NCBI RefSeq assembly: GCF_016909015.1
Contig: NZ_JAFBFA010000006.1
Coordinates: forward strand, 62,001-126,000
DNA: 64,000 bases
Direction: 5' to 3'
Source: Gracilibacillus alcaliphilus
Lineage (GTDB): Bacteria; Bacillota; Bacilli; Bacillales; Amphibacillaceae
Shown here piece by piece: positions 55,395 through 63,902 of this stretch. Below the pieces are notes generated by a model. That model was not told where the DNA came from. It saw only the letters and a program-made list of their open reading frames with translations, and ran no database searches. How positions within the stretch are numbered: the first letter of the stretch is position 1; each line of letters opens with the position of its first letter. Position numbers and translations under genes: made by a program.

Positions 55395-55417
55395 AAGGTA
55401 AAGGAGAGAGGCAGAAC

Positions 55418-56230
55418 ATGATAGAACAGAAGCAGCAGTCACTTATTTCTATCCTTCAGGATATGAAAAAAGTTGTCGTCGCCTTTTCTGGCGGCGTAGA
55501 CAGTACCTATTTATTGAAAGTGGCGGTAGAGGCGCTTGGAACCGATCATGTCCTGGCAGTTACTGCAGATTCAGAAACCTATCCAACAAGTGAATTAGAA
55601 GAGGCAAAGCGTTTAGCAGAACATATTGGGGCGAGACATCTAGTTATTGAGACAAGTGAACTAGCCATTCCAGGTTATACAGAGAATGATAAGAATCGGT
55701 GTTATTTCTGCAAAAACAGCCTGTTTGATCATTTAGTACCGATTATGAACGAAAAAGGTTTTGAGAATATCGTATATGGCGTTATTGCTGATGATATGAG
55801 TGAGTATCGTCCAGGAATGAGAGCGGCAAAAGAGCAAGGTGTGCGCGGTCCATTACAAGAAGCTGATTTATATAAGGAAGAAATTCGTGAGCTATCGAAG
55901 CGTTTAGGCCTGCCTACTTGGGATAAACCATCTTTTGCTTGTTTATCATCACGGATTGCCTATGGTGAAACGATTACTAAAGCCAAACTGACAAAGGTAG
56001 AGAAATCAGAGGCCTTTTTGAAAACCGTTGGGGTAAGACAGGTGCGGGTAAGGACACATGATAATATCGCACGAATAGAGGTAGAACCTCAAGATATGGA
56101 TCTCATTTTGAGAAATCATACAAGGATTACAGAAAAACTGCAGAGTTATGGTTATCAATTTGTTACAATGGATTTAGTTGGATATAAAAGTGGCAGTATG
56201 AACCGGGAATTATCTAAAATAAAGAGTTAA
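55418..56230 (+). CDS. larE: LarE, sacrificial sulfur transferase for the NPN cofactor
   Basis: A 270-residue PP-loop enzyme. The ATP motif is VVAFSGGVDSTYLL (residues 20-33). Cys175 in PSFACLSSR matches the L. plantarum Cys176 that gives up its sulfur to the pyridinium cofactor. A further CYFC (95-98) is a possible cluster or second sulfur site. LarE turns the LarB product into the bis-thiocarboxylate pincer. GGAGAG precedes the ATG. It lies 23 bases after the SDR gene. Confidence 0.92.
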   Translation: MIEQKQQSLISILQDMKKVVVAFSGGVDSTYLLKVAVEALGTDHVLAVTADSETYPTSELEEAKRLAEHIGARHLVIETSELAIPGYTENDKNRCYFCKNSLFDHLVPIMNEKGFENIVYGVIADDMSEYRPGMRAAKEQGVRGPLQEADLYKEEIRELSKRLGLPTWDKPSFACLSSRIAYGETITKAKLTKVEKSEAFLKTVGVRQVRVRTHDNIARIEVEPQDMDLILRNHTRITEKLQSYGYQFVTMDLVGYKSGSMNRELSKIKS

Positions 56231-56287
56231 TCGAAAAGTAACGAAACGATTGCTTTGCTGCCAATAGGATAATTACAAACAAGTAAT

Positions 56288-56331
56288 GAGATTGCTGTCT
56301 CCCAAAGTCTGATAATGGGTGACAGCTTCTC
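56288..56331 (+). other. Long imperfect hairpin between larE and the kinase gene
   Basis: GAGATTGCTGTC and GACAGCTTCTC pair, with an inner CCCA/TGGG stem. No T tract follows, so it may be an mRNA processing or stabilising structure and not a full terminator. Confidence 0.5.
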
Positions 56332-56414
56332 ATTGTGGCGACAAGAGGTACATCGGTTATAGTTCTCATTATGAATTAGCTCAATGTTATGAAAAGAGTA
56401 CAAAGGAGGATATC

Positions 56415-57878
56415 ATGGAGGAATTAGTGATAGGTCTGGATATTGGTACTACTAGTGTGAAAGCTATTGCCTTTGACTTGCAGGGGAAGGTGGAAGCAGA
56501 AGCGGAACAGTTAATTGATACATATTATCCAAGTACATCTTATGTAGAACAGAATCCGCTCGAAGTAGAAGCAAGTACTCAACAAGTATTAAAGGAGATT
56601 TTTCAAAAGGTCAACCAAGATAAAGTAGTGGCGATTGGGATATCTTGTGCTATGCATTCGCTTATTTGTGTGGACGACAAGGGTGAGCCTTTGTCTAATA
56701 TGTTAATATGGTCAGATGGGCGCAGCAGTGAACTTGCTGACTCATTAGATCCAACACTAAAGAAAGCAATTTATAGTAAAACAGGCACCCCGATTCATCC
56801 GATGTCACCATTGCTTAAGTTAATGTGGATGAAAGATAATCGTTACCAGCCCTATCAAGATGCTGCATTTTTCATGTCAATGAAAGAATATATATTATAC
56901 AAGTGGTCCAAACAGCGAGTGATCGATTATTCGATGGCTTCGGCAACAGGTTTAATGAATATTTATAGTTTGGATTGGGATGCGCAAGCATTGGAATTGG
57001 CAGGTATCGACCGAAGTCAATTATCAGACATTGTTGCCCCTACAACTATGGTAACCGATATAGATGCAACGATTAAGACGGCTTTAGAATGGCCTGCTGA
57101 TGTACCATTAATTATTGGGGCAGCTGATGGGCAGCTTGCTAACTTAGGCGATGGGGCAATTAAGCCAGGTGAAGTTGCAGTATCTGTTGGGACGAGTGGA
57201 GCTATCCGTCAATTAATTTCTGGCCAGCTCGTTAATGATAATGGCGAAACCTTTAGTTATGCCTTTACCAAGGATACCTCGATTGTTGGCGGTCCTACTA
57301 ATAATGGCGGAATAGCTTTACAATGGCTGAAGAACGTAATGGAGTTTGAGGGAACACATCAGGAGTTTCTGGCAGGTGCAGAAATAATTGAGCCGGGCGC
57401 TGACGGCCTGTTGTTTATTCCATATGTAAATGGGGAACGTGCTCCGGTTTGGAACCAACAAGCGCGAGGTAATTTCTACGGTCTGAATATGACACATAAA
57501 CGCACACATATGGTAAGAGCTGTTCTGGAAGGAATAGTTTTCAATTTATATACGATCAATCAATCGGTAGAAGAAATTGCCGGTCCGCCAACTACCATTT
57601 CGGCAAACGGTGGATTAACAAAATCTCCACTTTGGGTGCAGATTTTGGCAGATGTCTTTGGAAAGCCTGTACAGCTTGCTGATACACATCATGGAGCAGC
57701 TTGGGGAGCAGGGTGGACTGCGCTAGTAGGTATAGGACGTGTAGAATCTTTCGAACAAATTAAGGAAAATATACCGATTAAACAGGTTGTTCAGCCAAAC
57801 ATGGAGCGGCATCAGCAATATCAATCAATTGTAAAAAAATACCAAAAATTGAATGGAGCAATTCAATCATTTTTTTGA
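56415..57878 (+). CDS. gntK: FGGY carbohydrate kinase, gluconokinase-like
   Basis: 487 residues: the opening GLDIGTTSVKAIAFD, ISCAMHSLICVD, the catalytic Asp in IIGAADGQLANLGDGA, VGTSGAIR, and FIPYVNGERAPVWNQQARGNFYGL. This set matches Bacillus GntK, which phosphorylates gluconate; related FGGY kinases take other aldonates or xylulose, so specificity is open. ATG 56415 has AAAGGAGG 5 bases upstream; an upstream in-frame extension is not supported. It sits between larE and larB, linking the NPN enzymes with sugar-acid catabolism. Confidence 0.88.
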   Translation: MEELVIGLDIGTTSVKAIAFDLQGKVEAEAEQLIDTYYPSTSYVEQNPLEVEASTQQVLKEIFQKVNQDKVVAIGISCAMHSLICVDDKGEPLSNMLIWSDGRSSELADSLDPTLKKAIYSKTGTPIHPMSPLLKLMWMKDNRYQPYQDAAFFMSMKEYILYKWSKQRVIDYSMASATGLMNIYSLDWDAQALELAGIDRSQLSDIVAPTTMVTDIDATIKTALEWPADVPLIIGAADGQLANLGDGAIKPGEVAVSVGTSGAIRQLISGQLVNDNGETFSYAFTKDTSIVGGPTNNGGIALQWLKNVMEFEGTHQEFLAGAEIIEPGADGLLFIPYVNGERAPVWNQQARGNFYGLNMTHKRTHMVRAVLEGIVFNLYTINQSVEEIAGPPTTISANGGLTKSPLWVQILADVFGKPVQLADTHHGAAWGAGWTALVGIGRVESFEQIKENIPIKQVVQPNMERHQQYQSIVKKYQKLNGAIQSFF

Positions 57879-58094
57879 TAGACTAAGAAGATATACTATA
57901 AGAAGCGGGTTTTCCTTCTCTACAACAGGTTTAGTGAAACCTATCTCCATGCTGTTGCTGATGTTACCCTTTTCAATGATAGGACGGTATGGACTGTTAA
58001 TACATGATAAATATGAATTGTTTAGGTATAAAGTATTGGAAGTAAGTCTATTTTGCTATAGATTTATAGTTTTTCTAAATAAGGGAGTGAATAT

Positions 58095-58841
58095 ATGCTA
58101 GAGAAGGTCCTGCAGCAAGTGGCAAATGGACAACTTTCTGTTCATGAAGCGCAAAAAAAGTTAGCAACTTTTGAAAACTTAGGCTTTGCTAAGGTTGATC
58201 ATCATCGAAAAAAAAGACAAGGATTTCCTGAAATTATTTTTGGGGAAGGGAAAACGGCAGAACAAATTATCGATATTTCCCGGGCAATGATCAAAAAAGC
58301 GGAGGACATTTTAATCACTAGAATAAAAGCAGACAAGGCTGCAGTCATTTGTCAATCCTTGCCCTCCTTTGAATATGATGAAACCAGTCAAATATTATTG
58401 ATGAAAAATAGTACATTCAAACCATCCTATAAGGGCTATGTCTCCGTTGTTTGTGCAGGGACCTCTGATTTAGCTGTTGCAGAAGAGGCTGCCAAAACGG
58501 CAGAAGCCTTTGGTGTAGAAGTAAGACGTTTTTATGATGTGGGTGTAGCTGGTATTCACCGGCTATTGGCACATATAGAAGAAATTCAACAAGCAACCAG
58601 TTCGGTTGTTGTAGCCGGTATGGAAGGGGCATTACCTAGTGTAGTAGGCGGTTTAGTAGCCCATCCTATTATTGCCGTTCCGACTAGTGTGGGCTACGGT
58701 GCCAATTTTCAAGGTTTGTCTGCTTTATTAACGATGCTTAATTCATGCGCATCTGGAGTCAGCGTAGTCAATATTGATAATGGATTTGGTGCAGCTTATA
58801 ACGCGGTGATGATACATAGAATTGCTAATCAATCCATGTGA
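58095..58841 (+). CDS. larB: LarB, NPN cofactor carboxylase/hydrolase
   Basis: A 248-residue LarB that carboxylates the pyridinium ring of nicotinate adenine dinucleotide and splits its phosphoanhydride, first step of the NPN cofactor. The C-terminal two thirds resemble PurE: VSVVCAGTSDLAVAEEAA, RFYDVGVAGIHRLL, VVAGMEGALPSVVGGL, PTSVGYGANFQG. The N-terminal part has FPEIIFGEGKTAEQI. GGGAG precedes the ATG. A 216-base gap without a recognised gene or promoter separates it from the kinase. Confidence 0.93.
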   Translation: MLEKVLQQVANGQLSVHEAQKKLATFENLGFAKVDHHRKKRQGFPEIIFGEGKTAEQIIDISRAMIKKAEDILITRIKADKAAVICQSLPSFEYDETSQILLMKNSTFKPSYKGYVSVVCAGTSDLAVAEEAAKTAEAFGVEVRRFYDVGVAGIHRLLAHIEEIQQATSSVVVAGMEGALPSVVGGLVAHPIIAVPTSVGYGANFQGLSALLTMLNSCASGVSVVNIDNGFGAAYNAVMIHRIANQSM

Positions 58842-58914
58842 TTGGGATAGAACAAAGGGATTGTTATGGAAAAATCCGATTCGGTTCAGAACATTTTAAA
58901 TAAAAATATTAATC

Positions 58915-58948
58915 ATAGAGCGGTCAATCTATTGGTTGTTCGCTCTAT
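58915..58948. terminator. Hairpin between larB and the SMR genes
   Basis: ATAGAGCG/CGCTCTAT with an 18-base loop, between converging genes; the T tract is poor on both sides. Confidence 0.45.
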
Positions 58949-58966
58949 CCATATGTCGACACTAAT

Positions 58967-59308
58967 TTAAAGTGTTGTCGCTGTCTCATTACTTTTCGCT
59001 GTGTTTAGTACGACTACTCCGCTTATTATGAGTAAGATTCCAATTACTTTCAATATGCTTAACACCTCACCCCAAAATATAACACTGATTAATACTGTTA
59101 GTGCGGTTCCTGCCCCAGCCCATATGGCATAGGCTAAACTTAATGGCATCGTTTTAAGTGTTAATCCCAGAAAGTAAAATGAAAATCCATAGCCAATAAT
59201 TGCTGCAAAAGAAGGAAATGGTACCGTAAAACCTTCTGATATTTTGAGCATAGTGGTAGCAAATACTTCTGTTATAATTGAGATGATTAAAAAAAGATAT
59301 GTCTTCAT
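58967..59308 (-). CDS. SMR-family efflux subunit (EbrB-like)
   Basis: 113 residues, four membrane helices, with the SMR Glu in helix 1 (ISIITEVFATTMLKISEGF) and LAYAIWAGAGTALT in helix 3. It forms a pair with the SMR gene 23 bases upstream, typical of heterodimeric pumps such as EbrAB or YkkCD exporting cationic drugs or guanidinium-like compounds. The second ATG was taken because the GGGGG site is 6 bases from it and 3 from the first. Confidence 0.88.
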   Translation of the reverse strand: MKTYLFLIISIITEVFATTMLKISEGFTVPFPSFAAIIGYGFSFYFLGLTLKTMPLSLAYAIWAGAGTALTVLISVIFWGEVLSILKVIGILLIISGVVVLNTAKSNETATTL

Positions 59309-59331
59309 CATGTACCCCCTCTTTTTCTGTA

Positions 59332-59655
59332 TTAGTGCACGCCACCCAAGTTCAAGAGAATAACTCCTCCAATAATCAGGCTTAATCCAATAAATTTTTT
59401 ACTGTTGAAGCCTTCTTTATACAGGATTACACCTGCTAAAGCAGTCAAGGCTGTTCCTAATCCTGACCAAATAGCATAGGCCATTCCAAGAGGGATTATC
59501 TTTAAAGATAAGGATAGTGTATAAAATGCTATCCCGTATCCCATAATGATAGCCAGAGTAGGCAGGAGTTTTTTAAAGCCATTAGAAGCCTTGAGCATGG
59601 AACTTCCAAATACTTCACCCACAATGGCGGTTATTAAGAGTAAATATCCATTCAT
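59332..59655 (-). CDS. SMR-family efflux subunit (EbrA-like)
   Basis: 107 residues, four helices, Glu in ITAIVGEVFGSSMLKASNGF and MAYAIWSGLGTALTAL. First gene of the SMR pair; GAGG lies 7 bases before the ATG. The leader upstream shows no recognisable guanidine riboswitch, so substrate remains open. Confidence 0.88.
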   Translation of the reverse strand: MNGYLLLITAIVGEVFGSSMLKASNGFKKLLPTLAIIMGYGIAFYTLSLSLKIIPLGMAYAIWSGLGTALTALAGVILYKEGFNSKKFIGLSLIIGGVILLNLGGVH

Positions 59656-60101
59656 AGCTGTTCCTCACTTATTGTCATATTCATTAGATGTTGAATTAAT
59701 TTTTAAAAATGTATTCACCTAAGGCTCAGGAGGTCAATTATCATAGAGAGCTATTTTATTGTATCGTCTGGACGGATTTTTTACAATATAAATATAGCGT
59801 TATAAGCATGGTGCTAATCGTCTATAAGCCTCACTTCAACATTTACCGTCAAAGCCTTCTTGGTGAATCTAGTTCTATTTTGCAAAGTTACATATAGAGC
59901 TGTAAGAAGAGAAATGGATTTGAATTAGCTGCAGCTTGTCAATCTGTACTTTTCATGATGAAATAATTCTGCCATAATAAAGTCAAGTTTTCATTAGATA
60001 AAATCTTGTGTTGTTTGCGCAATAAATGGAAAGATAATTTCTATTTATTTGAAACCTATGTATGTTTATTCACGTATTATTAATTAGAAGGAGTGAAATA
60101 T
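59656..60101. other. Divergent gap between the SMR pair and ydbS
   Basis: AT-rich. A 62-codon plus-strand frame from 59709 lacks a ribosome site and was not accepted. No RNA gene or repeat was recognised. AAGGAG at 60090-60095 belongs to ydbS. Confidence 0.4.
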
Positions 60102-60584
60102 ATGAGAGAACAGCCAAATGTAAGGATTGCCAAAGATGCCATCAAAGCCTGGCAATTAACGGCCCATTTATTTGCCATTATATCTTTTATCATTACCATT
60201 GCGGCAATTGTACTATATTTCTATGTGGACTTTGTGCCAGGATGGTTAGTACTTGCTATAGCAGGTGTGACCATCGTCGAATGGGTTGTTACCGCCTTTA
60301 TCATACCAAAGTTGAGATGGCGCAGATGGCGGTATCAAATTTATGATCAAGAGATCTACATACAGCATGGTATATTAATTGTAACAAGAACGCTTGTACC
60401 AATGATTCGTGTGCAGCACGTAGACACACAGCAAGGCCCGATTCTAAAGAAATACGGACTAGCAACATTAGAAATATCAACTGCAGCTACCACACACCAG
60501 ATTCCCGCTCTATTAGAAGAAGAGGCTTCAGAATTGCGGGACCAAATTTCTGAATTAGCAAGGGTGGAACAAGATGATGTCTGA
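60102..60584 (+). CDS. ydbS: bPH2-domain membrane protein (YdbS-like)
   Basis: 160 residues: two membrane helices (~25-65) followed by a bacterial PH domain (RWRRWRYQIYDQEIYIQHGILIVTRTLVPMIRVQHVDTQQGPI). YdbS and YdbT are a conserved Bacillus pair of unknown function; in B. subtilis they have been linked with resistance to an antimicrobial. ATG 60102 has AAGGAG upstream. It overlaps ydbT by 11 bases. Confidence 0.88.
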   Translation: MREQPNVRIAKDAIKAWQLTAHLFAIISFIITIAAIVLYFYVDFVPGWLVLAIAGVTIVEWVVTAFIIPKLRWRRWRYQIYDQEIYIQHGILIVTRTLVPMIRVQHVDTQQGPILKKYGLATLEISTAATTHQIPALLEEEASELRDQISELARVEQDDV

Positions 60585-62064
60585 GCCAAAACGATTGCAC
60601 CCAGCTGCCATGATATTTAATATTATTCAAGCCATTAAACAATCTGTTCTGGGACTTTTACCTTTAGTAATTATTGCGCTCACGAATGGTGTCTTGTTAA
60701 TTGTTATGGTTATTAGTGCGGTAGTGTTGTTGGCAGGGGTAATTTTAGTAAGCGTGTTGTCATGGTTGCGGTTCACGTATCAGCTGGAGGATGACCAATT
60801 AAGAATTGAAAGAGGTATATTGATCCGGAAGAAACGGACCATCTCCAAGCACCGCATTCAGTCGATTGATTTATCACAAAATGTGATTCATCGAATTTTT
60901 GGTTTAACAAAGGTACAGATTGAGACAGCAGGAAATGATCCAGCAACTGATGCCGCTTTATCGGCTGTATCAATGGCAGAAGGGCAAAGACTGCACGATG
61001 AATTGAAGTATAAAAAACAAGTGCCAGAAGAACTGGAAGCAGATCTAGAAGGCCAAGAAGAAGAGCAGCCAGCACTGGTACAGCCTGATCCAATCGAGGA
61101 GACCGAACTGCCGCGGCGTAAGATTACTCTGAAAACATTACTAATTGCTGGTTCAACATCAGCAAGCTTTGGGATATTATTAGGTATCTTCGGGGTGGTA
61201 TTTTCTCAAGCAGAAGCATTAATCCCGGACGAGTTTTATAGTGATGCCAGCCGCTGGGTTTTGTCTCTAGGTGCCCAACTTATGATTGTACTTGGGATAG
61301 TAGTAGTTATATTCTTATGGTTATTAAGTATTTTGCAAACCGTTATCAAGAATTGGGATTTTACGATTACACGTTATGAGAAGGAATTATTTATTACCAG
61401 GGGACTATTGGAAAAGAAACAATCAACGATCCCATTAAAAAAAATTCAGGCGATAGGTATCAAGGAATCTATTGTTCACCAGCCATTAGGCTTTGTTTCA
61501 GTTTATGTAGAAATAGCCAGTGGGGAAGTCAATCAGAACGAAGAAATGCATACGCTTATTTTCCCATTAATGCGCAAAAAAGACTTGACGTCTTTCTTGG
61601 CGGAAATACTGCCTGAATATTCGTATGAGACGGAGCAGCTTGTTTCTCTGCCCAAAAAGGCACTGCCTTACTATCTTGTTAGATCGGCGATTATTCCGTT
61701 GCTTGCTACAATTGGGGTAGGGATTTTCTTCTTGTCATATATTTGGATTCCACTTATTATACTAATTATTGCCCTGTTATATGGTTTTGCGTCATATCAT
61801 ACAGCTGGCTATGTCATTGATGATCGTCAGATAACCGTGCAAAGCCGTATATTAGGTAAGGACACAGCAATCATTAAGCAGCACCGTGTTCAAGCATTAG
61901 CAAGAAAACAAAATCCTTTACACCGTAAACAAGCTCTTGTCAACATGGACATGGCCATTTTGAATAAAATGTCTGGCCGTCATTTTATCATTAGGGAATT
62001 ACGTGTCGAAGATGGTAATAAAATAGCAGATTGGTATTCTTACCAAAAAGAATCCTCTTCCTGA
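60574..62064 (+). CDS. ydbT: bPH2-domain membrane protein with repeated PH domains (YdbT-like)
   Basis: 496 residues with three hairpins of membrane helices, each followed by a bPH2 domain: LRIERGILIRKKRTISKHRIQSIDL, LFITRGLLEKKQSTIPLKKIQAIGI and ITVQSRILGKDTAIIKQHRVQALAR. An acidic linker (~150-175) separates the first two. It overlaps ydbS, indicating coupled translation, and the two probably form one membrane complex. Confidence 0.88.
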   Translation: MMSEPKRLHPAAMIFNIIQAIKQSVLGLLPLVIIALTNGVLLIVMVISAVVLLAGVILVSVLSWLRFTYQLEDDQLRIERGILIRKKRTISKHRIQSIDLSQNVIHRIFGLTKVQIETAGNDPATDAALSAVSMAEGQRLHDELKYKKQVPEELEADLEGQEEEQPALVQPDPIEETELPRRKITLKTLLIAGSTSASFGILLGIFGVVFSQAEALIPDEFYSDASRWVLSLGAQLMIVLGIVVVIFLWLLSILQTVIKNWDFTITRYEKELFITRGLLEKKQSTIPLKKIQAIGIKESIVHQPLGFVSVYVEIASGEVNQNEEMHTLIFPLMRKKDLTSFLAEILPEYSYETEQLVSLPKKALPYYLVRSAIIPLLATIGVGIFFLSYIWIPLIILIIALLYGFASYHTAGYVIDDRQITVQSRILGKDTAIIKQHRVQALARKQNPLHRKQALVNMDMAILNKMSGRHFIIRELRVEDGNKIADWYSYQKESSS

Positions 62065-62099
62065 CAATATTTGAACAAAAATTCACTTTATGAATACGG

Positions 62100-62146
62100 C
62101 ACCTCTAATATGGTTTAACAGCCTTGATTTTAGAGGTGTTTTTATT
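62100..62146 (+). terminator. Terminator after ydbT
   Basis: Perfect 9-bp stem CACCTCTAA/TTAGAGGTG followed by TTTTTATTT. Confidence 0.85.
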
Positions 62147-62321
62147 TGCTGGTTTAAGAAGCAATGCGATCTATCAAACACTCCAAAGAAATAATTCATA
62201 AAAATCTTGACGTATTTTTGTATACGGTGTAATATTTTTCCTAGAAGAAACTATTTTAGGCGAGTCGCATATACTGTCTACAAAAGAATGAGATGGTCTG
62301 AAAAAGAGGTGAGAGGGTCAG

Positions 62322-63131
62322 TTGGATTTTGATGGTAATATATTAATAGCATTCGGTCTTACATTGATGGCTGGTTTGGCTACAGGAGTAGGCAGTTTAT
62401 TAGCCTTTTTTACATCGAATACAAATACAAAGTTCTTATCCTGGGCATTAGGGTTTTCAGCAGGTGTGATGATTTATGTCTCTATGGTAGAGATCTTTGT
62501 CAAGGCTGAGGAATCATTAGTGGCTGGTTTAGGGACCGGTAAGGGACAATGGGTAACTGTCATTAGTTTCTTTGCTGGCATGGTGTTAATTGCCTTAATT
62601 GATAAGCTGATCCCCAAACAAGGAAACCCGCATGAAGTCAAAAAAGTAGAAGATATGAATAAAAGTCCAAATGGAGACGGCAATTTATTAAAAATGGGGA
62701 CTTTTACCGCATTAGCGATTGCCATCCATAACTTTCCGGAAGGGATCGCTACGTTTACTGCCGCACTGAAGGATCCTATGTTAGGCATACCTATTGCCAT
62801 TGCCATCGCTATTCATAATATTCCAGAAGGGATTGCCGTGTCTGTTCCGATTTATTTTTCAACTGGTGATAAGAAGAAGGCCTTTCGCCTATCTTTTTTG
62901 TCCGGTTTGGCAGAGCCGATAGGGGCAATCGTAGCCTTCTTGTTTTTAATGCCGTTTTTAAATGATGTCTTATTTGGTATTATCTTTGCCGCAGTGGCAG
63001 GTATTATGGTATTTATTTCACTTGATGAATTGCTGCCAGCTGCCAAGAAGTATGATCAGGCCCATACATCTATTTATGGATTGATAACAGGGATGGCAGT
63101 GATGGCGCTAAGTATCCTGTTATTTATTTAG
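62322..63131 (+). CDS. zupT: ZIP-family metal transporter ZupT
   Basis: A 269-residue ZIP importer for zinc and other divalent metals. Eight helices; the metal-site motifs are AIAIHNFPEGIATF in helix 4 and AIAIHNIPEGIAVSVP in helix 5, and a His/charged loop lies near residue ~105. The start is TTG with GAGAGG 5 bases upstream. It is 3.5 kb from larB; whether it moves nickel for the NPN cofactor is only a guess. Confidence 0.93.
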   Translation: MDFDGNILIAFGLTLMAGLATGVGSLLAFFTSNTNTKFLSWALGFSAGVMIYVSMVEIFVKAEESLVAGLGTGKGQWVTVISFFAGMVLIALIDKLIPKQGNPHEVKKVEDMNKSPNGDGNLLKMGTFTALAIAIHNFPEGIATFTAALKDPMLGIPIAIAIAIHNIPEGIAVSVPIYFSTGDKKKAFRLSFLSGLAEPIGAIVAFLFLMPFLNDVLFGIIFAAVAGIMVFISLDELLPAAKKYDQAHTSIYGLITGMAVMALSILLFI

Positions 63132-63154
63132 ATTAACTTGCACAGCTAATAACG

Positions 63155-63200
63155 AAACAAAGGCATTTCAACAAGTCGCAGAAAGGAAATGCCTTTGTTT
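63155..63200. terminator. Strong bidirectional terminator
   Basis: Perfect 15-bp stem AAACAAAGGCATTTC/GAAATGCCTTTGTTT between zupT and the converging miniprotein gene. Confidence 0.9.
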
Positions 63201-63201
63201 A

Positions 63202-63336
63202 TCATTTTCTGATCAACTTTACAATCAGAACAATTAATGCAATCACTAACAAAAAATGAATAAGGCTGCCGGCCACATTAAATATAAATCCTAGCAGCCA
63301 GAACAAAACCAAAATACCAATAATCGTCCAAATCAT
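63202..63336 (-). CDS. lmo0937-family membrane miniprotein
   Basis: A 44-residue protein (MIWTIIGILVLFWLLGFIF ... LLVIALIVLIVKLIRK) of two short hydrophobic helices with a Gly-containing turn and basic end, the pattern of the lmo0937 family found across Bacillales, often induced by stress. GGAG lies 7 bases before its ATG. It is too short for most gene finders. Confidence 0.82.
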   Translation of the reverse strand: MIWTIIGILVLFWLLGFIFNVAGSLIHFLLVIALIVLIVKLIRK

Positions 63337-63472
63337 CTGATCACTCCTTATGTTTATTACAGTACGGGCTTTTATCATGAATAAGGAAGAAACTCTTTCT
63401 TATTGCATGATTTCTTGTATTTAACAATAGTTTACCCAAGTCGACAATTTTAAAACTTTTTTTCGACAACTA

Positions 63473-63501
63473 TTGCAAATGAACGTGTAGATTGCTATAA
63501 T
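63473..63501 (+). promoter_or_regulatory. Strong SigA promoter of tRNA-Gly
   Basis: TTGCAA (63473-63478) and TATAAT (63496-63501) with a 17-base spacer, 36 bases before the tRNA. Confidence 0.8.
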
Positions 63502-63537
63502 AATAAGCGTGGTTCTGATTAGTGAAACAATGAATAT

Positions 63538-63611
63538 GCGGGTGTAGTTTAGTGGTAAAACCTCAGCCTTCCAAGCTGATGTCGAGGGTTCAATTCCCTT
63601 CACCCGCTCCA
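63538..63611 (+). tRNA. tRNA-Gly (anticodon TCC)
   Basis: A complete 74-base cloverleaf including encoded CCA. The acceptor GCGGGTG pairs with CACCCGC, the anticodon loop CTTCCAA carries TCC, and the T arm GAGGG/CCCTT with loop TTCAATT is present. It reads GGA (and GGG) codons. It is a single gene with its own promoter and terminator. Confidence 0.96.
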
Positions 63612-63623
63612 TACATAGGGGTG

Positions 63624-63664
63624 AACGTAGTGTTTCGTTTTAAATGAGGCATTACGTTTTTTTA
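63624..63664 (+). terminator. Terminator of the tRNA gene
   Basis: AACGTAGTG pairs with CATTACGTT (one wobble), followed by T7. From here to 63830 nothing was recognised. Confidence 0.8.
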
Positions 63665-63830
63665 TTGTCTTCGTAATACCAAAAGGCAACTGTATGAATG
63701 AGCTTATAAACTTCTAAATCAAGCTTTGGTCATGACTTTCTCCATAAGAACTGCTGCTAGGACAAGTTTATTCTCATGATTTTATCTTCTATTTAGGTGA
63801 AATAGAACAAAGCTGAGGTGTATTTGTCGA

Positions 63831-63880
63831 AAAGAAAGGAGAGCCAACCCATTTTATGGATTTACTCTCCTTTCTTTTTT
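63831..63880. terminator. Bidirectional terminator near the right edge
   Basis: Perfect 13-bp stem AAAGAAAGGAGAG/CTCTCCTTTCTTT with a 21-base loop and a T tract on both strands. Confidence 0.88.
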
Positions 63881-63902
63881 GCACTATACTTCTGATTTAG
63901 GT

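Noticed and set aside
57853..58101. 82-codon ORF overlapping the end of the kinase gene and start of larB
   Set aside because: Overlaps two well-supported genes and has no ribosome site or recognisable domain.
59656..59760. Guanidine riboswitch before the paired SMR genes
   Set aside because: None of the conserved guanidine-I, -II or -III motifs could be recognised in the short leader.
59709..59897. 62-codon plus-strand ORF between the SMR and ydbS genes
   Set aside because: No ribosome site and an odd Tyr/Ser-rich composition; probably chance.
63421..63612. Minus-strand ORF across the tRNA gene
   Set aside because: It is the antisense of tRNA-Gly and its flanks, a known source of false small proteins.
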